In this document: in pieces, positions 59,732 through 64,000 of the stretch
Position numbering within the stretch: the first letter of the stretch is position 1
Layout of the letters: every line of letters starts with the position of its first letter
Assembly (NCBI RefSeq): GCF_023704175.1
Contig: NZ_CP084530.1
Location: 980,501-1,044,500 of the forward strand
DNA length: 64,000 nt
DNA from: Paenibacillus sp. YPG26
GTDB lineage: Bacteria; Bacillota; Bacilli; Paenibacillales; Paenibacillaceae
Reading direction: 5' to 3'
Translations under genes and position numbers: made by a program
The notes under the pieces: generated by a model
What the model was told of the DNA's origin: nothing
What the model saw: the letters and a program-made list of their open reading frames with translations, nothing else
Databases searched by the model: none

Positions 59732-60508
59732 GTGGGAGATCAGCTTAGATTCTGGGGAACCGGGGATGCGATGGGAGTGCCCCGTGTATACTGCGAATGC
59801 GGAGTCTGTGAAGAGGCCAGGACATCAGGCGTGAACAGGCGTTATCGTTCCAGCGTTCTGGTGGATGCGGGTGAGGAGTCTTTCCTGATTGACTGCGGCC
59901 CTGACTGGCGTGCACAAATGGAACAGCGCAAGCTGCGATTTGTCAGACATATTGTAATCACTCACGCACATTTTGATCATATCGGCGGACTGCCGGAATG
60001 GACGGATGCTTGCAGGTGGCTGGAATGTCGGGGCCAGCTGTATGCTCCCCGCGAGGTGATCGGGCTTATCTTGAGGCAGTACCCATGGCTCGGGGGACAT
60101 GTTGATTTCCATGAGATTGACGAAGGCATTACACTTGCGGGTTGGAAGATACAGGGCTGGAGGGTCTTTCACGGCAAGAACGGTTATTCCTATGCTTATA
60201 GATTGGAGAAGAACGGATTCAGCTGGTGCTACTGCTCGGATGCCATTGCGCTTCCTCCAGAAGACAGAGTTCTGATGCGGGGACTTAATTTGCTGGTGCT
60301 GGGAACAAGCTTCTATAAGGAGGAGGCTCCGTTCCATACCCGTTCAGTCTATGACATGACAGAGGCAGTGGAGCTTCTGGCAGATGTGCAACCGGAGCAA
60401 GTGGTCTTTACACATATGTCTCATGACGTTGACTTGAGGCGGGATTATCCGCTTCCCGGTCATGTCCGTCTTGCGTATACAGAAATGGCTGTCCTATTGG
60501 GGAAATAG
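59732..60508 (+). CDS. MBL-fold metallohydrolase, PhnP-like
   Basis: A 258-residue metallo-beta-lactamase fold protein. FWGTGDAMGVPRVYCECGVCEEA at the N-terminus has the extra cysteines of PhnP-type phosphodiesterases. ITHAHFDHIGG (HxHxDH) is near residue 75, HGKNGYSYAYRLE and CYCSDA in the middle, and a THMSHD block late. PhnP splits cyclic ribose phosphates in phosphonate use, but no phn genes are here. GGAGG is 10 nt before the GTG at 59732; the GTG at 59723 is too near. The terminator begins within the last codons. Confidence 0.87.
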   Translation: MGDQLRFWGTGDAMGVPRVYCECGVCEEARTSGVNRRYRSSVLVDAGEESFLIDCGPDWRAQMEQRKLRFVRHIVITHAHFDHIGGLPEWTDACRWLECRGQLYAPREVIGLILRQYPWLGGHVDFHEIDEGITLAGWKIQGWRVFHGKNGYSYAYRLEKNGFSWCYCSDAIALPPEDRVLMRGLNLLVLGTSFYKEEAPFHTRSVYDMTEAVELLADVQPEQVVFTHMSHDVDLRRDYPLPGHVRLAYTEMAVLLGK

Positions 60509-60522
60509 GACAGCCATTTTTT
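60485..60522 (+). terminator. Terminator overlapping the MBL gene end
   Basis: ATGGCTGTCCTA (inside the coding region) pairs perfectly with TAGGACAGCCAT, followed by TTTTTTG. The stop codon lies in the hairpin. Confidence 0.9.
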
Positions 60523-60593
60523 GTGAACACTGGTCTGGCTTAAGTAATGAAAATTATAAAACACATGGAACCGGTTGGCTATCTTACCTAGCC

Positions 60594-61400
60594 TTATTGC
60601 TGTGCAAGAACGAACTTCTCAATCACTTCTTTAACTCCATCATCGTTATTGCTGGCTGTTACATAATCGGCAAGCTCCTTGAGCGGGGCAATGGCATTGC
60701 CCATAGCTACACCAAGACCTGCGGCTTCAAGCATTTCATGATCGTTCCAGGAGTCACCGATCGCAATGGTCTCAGACAGGTCACAGCCGAAATGATCCGC
60801 AAGGAAGGTGAGGGCCTCTCCCTTGGTACCTTCTTTGTGCATGAACTCGAGGAAGTAAGGCTTGGATTTCGTAATGTGCACACCGTCTCCGAGCAGTTCG
60901 CGGAAGATCGGAATCAGCTCATCGAGATAATCCGGCTCATCAATAATGAGCATTTTCGGTGTAGGCTGGGAGATCAGCTTCTCGAAATCCGGCTCGATAT
61001 AATACTGGGTATTATTTAATTTGCCATAATCGATCAGCTTCTGATTCTCTTCACGGGAATACAGCTTATCGTCAATATAAGTCTGCAGATGCAAGTTGTG
61101 TTCAATACAGTATTGGAACAGCTTGCGGGCCGCATCAACAGGCATGTAGCGTTCATACAACACCTTCTCGTCAAGAAGGTTCTTCACCAGAGCGCCCTGA
61201 TACGTGATGATGGGAACGTTGAGTCCAGTCTGACGGGCGATTTTGTGAGCCGAGGCATAAGCCCGGCCGGTTGCCAGAGTAACCACCACGCCAGCAGCTA
61301 CAGCGGCTTCCAAAGCCTGCTGGGTTCCTGGGGTCACTTCCTTGTCATCATTAATAAGGGTATCGTCAATATCGATGGCGATGAGTTTATATTTTGGCAT
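60594..61400 (-). CDS. Cof-type HAD-IIB phosphatase
   Basis: A 268-residue HAD phosphatase. Motif I AIDIDDTLIND near residue 8, motif II TLATGRAYAS near 41, motif III lysine in HKEGTKGEAL, motif IV IAIGDSWNDHEML near 212. The cap is of the C2B type. Such enzymes dephosphorylate sugar phosphates or cofactor precursors; substrate unknown. AGGAGAG precedes the ATG. Confidence 0.93.
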   Translation of the reverse strand: MPKYKLIAIDIDDTLINDDKEVTPGTQQALEAAVAAGVVVTLATGRAYASAHKIARQTGLNVPIITYQGALVKNLLDEKVLYERYMPVDAARKLFQYCIEHNLHLQTYIDDKLYSREENQKLIDYGKLNNTQYYIEPDFEKLISQPTPKMLIIDEPDYLDELIPIFRELLGDGVHITKSKPYFLEFMHKEGTKGEALTFLADHFGCDLSETIAIGDSWNDHEMLEAAGLGVAMGNAIAPLKELADYVTASNNDDGVKEVIEKFVLAQQ

Positions 61401-61430
61401 TAGGTTTCTCTCCTTGTATCGCGCCGAGGA

Positions 61431-62390
61431 TCAGGCGCTGATGTCTTTGTTCATCTGGCTGCCAGCAGCAGTATGTGGCACAGCTTCAACAGAAGAAGCC
61501 GCAGGCTGAAGCTCTGACGCAATCATGCCTGTCAGGATACAGGCACAGCCAATCAGGGCGGGCCATCCCAGAACCTCACCTGCGAATACGACTCCGGTCA
61601 GAGCCGCGAACACTGGCTCCATGGCGAAGATAACGGCAACCCGGGTAGGGGTGGTGTACTGCTGGCTGACGGTCTGAATCCAGAAAGCAAAAGCACTGGT
61701 CGGACCGATAGACACAAGCAGGGCAATCAGTACTTCGGACTGCATTAGAGTATTTGACAGATGATTCCATGAACCCAGGTTCTCGGTCAGCAGGGAAGAC
61801 GCCAGACTTAACAGGCCGGTCACCGCAAGCTGCACAGCAGCGAGAGGCAGAGCCGGATACCTGGGAGCATAAATTCCGGTGAAGCCAATATGGAGCGCAA
61901 AAGCAAACGCGCATAGCAGTACCAGGCCATCTCCCCGGTTAGGAATGAAGCTGCCTCCAGGAAAGGCTAATAAGTATAGACCACAAGCGGCAAGCAGCGC
62001 ACAAGCGAGACTCACTCGGGATAACCTGTGCCTCAGCAGTACAGCCGCCAGAAAAGGAACCATAACAACCGATAGGCCGGTGATGAATCCAGCATTGGAA
62101 GTTGTGGTATACAGCAGGCCCATGGTCTGAAAGGCGTATCCCCCAAACAGAAATACGCCCAGAAGTGAGCCATGCAGCAGCATTTTGCCCGAGAAGAGTC
62201 TCCACTCTTGCGAGTAGAATACGGAAATAATTACGGCCAGAAGCAGTGCGGCTCCAATAAAGCGGACCGCGTTAAATGCCAGCGGAGGAAGTGCTTGCAC
62301 TGCGGACTGAACCATCAGGAACGTACAGCCCCACATCATAGCAACAATCAGCAGACTAAGCTCTGCAAGCCTGGAACGGGTAAGCCGCAT
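61431..62390 (-). CDS. EamA/DMT-family transporter
   Basis: A 319-residue protein with ten membrane helices in two EamA halves (AELSLLIVAMMWGCTFLMVQ; second half from GLVLLCAFAFALHIGF). YTTTSNAGFITGLSVVMVPF and FAMEPVFAALTGVVFAGE are family blocks. Exporter of amino acids or other metabolites by family; substrate unknown. It starts 14 bp after the lipoate ligase with a weak ribosome site, so it may be translated from that mRNA. Confidence 0.92.
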   Translation of the reverse strand: MRLTRSRLAELSLLIVAMMWGCTFLMVQSAVQALPPLAFNAVRFIGAALLLAVIISVFYSQEWRLFSGKMLLHGSLLGVFLFGGYAFQTMGLLYTTTSNAGFITGLSVVMVPFLAAVLLRHRLSRVSLACALLAACGLYLLAFPGGSFIPNRGDGLVLLCAFAFALHIGFTGIYAPRYPALPLAAVQLAVTGLLSLASSLLTENLGSWNHLSNTLMQSEVLIALLVSIGPTSAFAFWIQTVSQQYTTPTRVAVIFAMEPVFAALTGVVFAGEVLGWPALIGCACILTGMIASELQPAASSVEAVPHTAAGSQMNKDISA

Positions 62391-62404
62391 TTTAACCGGT
62401 GTGC

Positions 62405-63406
62405 CTACTCTTCAAGGAAGACGAGCCCGATGAAGTCGCTGAGTTCAATATTGCCGAAATAGTGCTTTACGTCCGTATCCGCCAGAGCACCTGCAACCTC
62501 ACTCTCTTCATAACGGAGTCCCCGAAGCTTATCTTCAATGTCAGCGACATCGCCCACACCGAAGAAATCTCCATAAATCTTGATCTCGGCAATCCGTCCA
62601 TCCTTAATGTCCATCCGAAGATCGATTATACCCACCGGGAATTTCTTGGCATGCTTCACATTGCTCTCAGGGGACAGGCCGTAGTTCCATTCCCAGTTCT
62701 GATACCGTTCCTTGGAGATCTCATGAATCTTGCTCCAGTCTTCTTCCGTCAGCACATACTGGGGGATCTTGTCCACTTCCATGCCGAAAATATGCCGAAG
62801 CAGCTCTGACCGGAATTCTTCAATCGTGATCTTCTTATCCAGAAAGTCGGAAATATTGGCTACCCGGCTGCGCACGGATTTGGTGCTCTTGGACTTGAAC
62901 TTCTCCGGGTTGGCATGGAGGGAAGCCTGCACATGGTCGAGATTCAGGTCGAACATGAGGGTTCCATGACTGAACATACGTCCCCGTGTGGAGAATTGGG
63001 CATTGCCGGATACCTTCTGTTCTCCAACCTGAAGATCGTTGCGGCCGGTAAGCTCCGCATTCACCCCAAGCTGCTGAAGGGCTTCAACTACAGGCTGGGT
63101 GAATTTGCGGAAGTTATGAAAAGATTGACCATCATCCTTCGTAATGAAGCTGAAGTTGAGGTTCCCCAGGTCGTGATATACGGCACCGCCGCCGGATAAC
63201 CGCCGGACGACCTTAACGCCGTTATCCTTGATATACTCCGCATTGATCTCTTCTATGGTGTTCTGATGCTTGCCAATAATGACAGACGGAGCATTGATAT
63301 AAAAGAGTAAGTAGGTCTCGTCCGCCGGAAGATGCTTGAGCGCATACTCCTCAATGGCGAGATTAATGGCGGCATCTGTAATGCCTTGATTATCGATAAA
63401 CAGCAT
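62405..63406 (-). CDS. lplJ: Lipoate-protein ligase
   Basis: A 333-residue ligase that activates lipoate with ATP and joins it to lipoyl domains of 2-oxoacid dehydrogenases and GcvH. Blocks: PSVIIGKHQNTIEEIN, VVRRLSGGGAVYHDLGNLNFSF (RRxxGGGxVxHD), QKVSGNAQF, FSHGTLMFDLN. A C-terminal accessory domain (about 240-333) is present. GGAGG is 11 nt before the ATG at 63406; a longer frame from GTG at 63445 has a poorer site. Confidence 0.93.
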   Translation of the reverse strand: MLFIDNQGITDAAINLAIEEYALKHLPADETYLLFYINAPSVIIGKHQNTIEEINAEYIKDNGVKVVRRLSGGGAVYHDLGNLNFSFITKDDGQSFHNFRKFTQPVVEALQQLGVNAELTGRNDLQVGEQKVSGNAQFSTRGRMFSHGTLMFDLNLDHVQASLHANPEKFKSKSTKSVRSRVANISDFLDKKITIEEFRSELLRHIFGMEVDKIPQYVLTEEDWSKIHEISKERYQNWEWNYGLSPESNVKHAKKFPVGIIDLRMDIKDGRIAEIKIYGDFFGVGDVADIEDKLRGLRYEESEVAGALADTDVKHYFGNIELSDFIGLVFLEE

Positions 63407-63786
63407 CGCTCTCTTGTCCTCCGTATCTGATCTATGCTTTGTCACTTACTTTCTCATTGTAACGCAATTATTCGGGGAAACCAAAGAATTTTGACGCTTT
63501 ATTGACGTGAAAAGTATGCTGCCGTCATAATGGGTACAACTATAGCCTATTTATAACGCAGTTGGAAAAATGTCCTGCAGCGGAGACATCGTGGATAGGA
63601 TGCCCGGGATAGTTGGAGCGAAGGTGCTCGCCTTACTTGTGCAGATTTTTGAGCCGAGCTCTGCTATACATTAAGCAATCTGGGGGGAGCAGCTGCTGAC
63701 AGATCAGGCATGTCCCGCGGCAATAACCGCAATCAAATGTGAAAATAGTAATTGCTCTTATTATAGAAGAACAGGAAGGTAATCTT
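63407..63786 (+). promoter_or_regulatory. Leader region of cobD-like gene
   Basis: This 380-bp gap has a possible promoter (TTGACG at 63502, 18 nt, CATAAT at 63526) followed by about 250 nt of GC-rich leader with several short inverted repeats. I looked for a cobalamin riboswitch because of the gene downstream but did not find its conserved core. Confidence 0.4.
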
Positions 63787-64000
63787 ATGCTGGAAGTATA
63801 CGGACACGGCGGGGATTTGGAGACGGCCGCAAGTACCTATGGAAGAGAGGCTGGAGATTTCACGGACTTCAGCAGCAATATTAATCCGCTGGGCCCGCCG
63901 CCCGGGCTTGTGGAGAGATTGACGGAAGGACTTGCCTCGATTACCAGGTACCCTGATCCGGGACACCGCCAGTTCAAGTGCTTGTTGGCTCGGAAGCTTG
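63787..64000 (+). CDS. cobD: CobD-like threonine-phosphate decarboxylase, N-terminal part
   Basis: 71 codons to the window edge. It starts MLEVYGHGGDLETAASTYGR and contains DFSSNINPLGPPPGL and YPDPG, the N-terminal pattern of CobD and related PLP histidinol-phosphate-type aminotransferases. CobD makes aminopropanol phosphate for cobalamin. AGGAAGG is 7 nt before the ATG. The PLP lysine lies outside the window. Confidence 0.82.
   Translation, partial: MLEVYGHGGDLETAASTYGREAGDFTDFSSNINPLGPPPGLVERLTEGLASITRYPDPGHRQFKCLLARKL

Noticed and set aside
63407..63786. Cobalamin riboswitch
   Set aside because: Expected from context, but the conserved core and B12-box pattern are not visible by eye.
1..64000. 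CRISPR arrays, transposases, integrases, prophage
   Set aside because: No regularly spaced repeat-spacer array and no recognisable mobile-element protein was found. The 91-bp tandem array has no unique spacers of the CRISPR kind.

Overview
The window looks like chromosomal DNA of a Paenibacillus-type endospore-forming Firmicute of moderate GC content. The basis is: strong AGGAGG-type ribosome binding sites with many TTG and GTG starts, Bacillus-like synteny (ydcC-like lipoprotein, alr, ndoAI, ndoA, tex, cmpA, sprT-like), a spore-cortex gene (cmpA), and many small proteins of the kind found in Paenibacillus. No transposase, integrase, phage module, rRNA or CRISPR array was seen. Both ends cut genes: a VanZ-family protein on the left and a CobD-like aminotransferase on the right.

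Layout. 0-9 kb: secreted beta-propeller phytase, an SDR, a secreted RCC1 plus WG repeat protein, a MarR regulator with an alpha/beta hydrolase and two matching palindromic operators, a decayed accessory cassette flanked by direct repeats, and a tandem-rhodanese sulfurtransferase. 9-15 kb: dNTP triphosphohydrolase, a divergent LysR/MFS pair, thymidine kinase and a membrane acyltransferase. 15.8-23.8 kb: cell-wall, toxin-antitoxin and housekeeping block (lipoprotein, alr, ndoAI-ndoA, tex, cmpA, sprT-like) plus several small proteins, including a 26-residue membrane peptide. 23.9-25.1 kb: six tRNA genes (Asn, Ser, Glu, Lys, Leu, Leu) with recognisable promoters. Then mntH with a possible MntR site.

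27.9-38.7 kb is a complete-looking Tad/Flp (tight adherence) pilus operon: TadZ/CpaE, CpaF ATPase, TadB, TadC, Flp prepilin, TadE, a large DUF5702/TadG-like protein, a second TadE-like protein, a TadV prepilin peptidase and a DUF6382-like/FHA protein. Two non-coding features are unusual. An intrinsic terminator sits only about 22 nt before the first start codon, with a promoter-like sequence upstream, which suggests conditional readthrough. About 290 bp of degenerate AAGTAAG/AAGCAAG repeats separate the second TadE-like gene from tadV.

38.8-43.9 kb: AT-rich membrane-protein island, epimerase, DUF2621 protein, endonuclease IV with a C-terminal extension, PurU, and a GbsR-like regulator. 44.1-49.5 kb: an ABC importer (two permeases and a lipoprotein, no ATPase) followed by a CehA/McbA-type PHP hydrolase and a HAD phosphatase. 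This looks like an uptake and hydrolysis route for a phosphorylated compound, with an 11-bp inverted pair in the divergent control region. 49.5-64 kb: SMR efflux protein, transketolase, PpnP, a repeat-rich intergenic region with a 91-bp tandem array, a beta-hydroxyacid dehydrogenase, Pgi, YigZ, a TetR regulator, YjbQ, a YvyF-like zinc protein, an orphan CysA-like ATPase, a PhnP-like MBL hydrolase, Cof HAD phosphatase, EamA transporter, lipoate ligase and the start of cobD.
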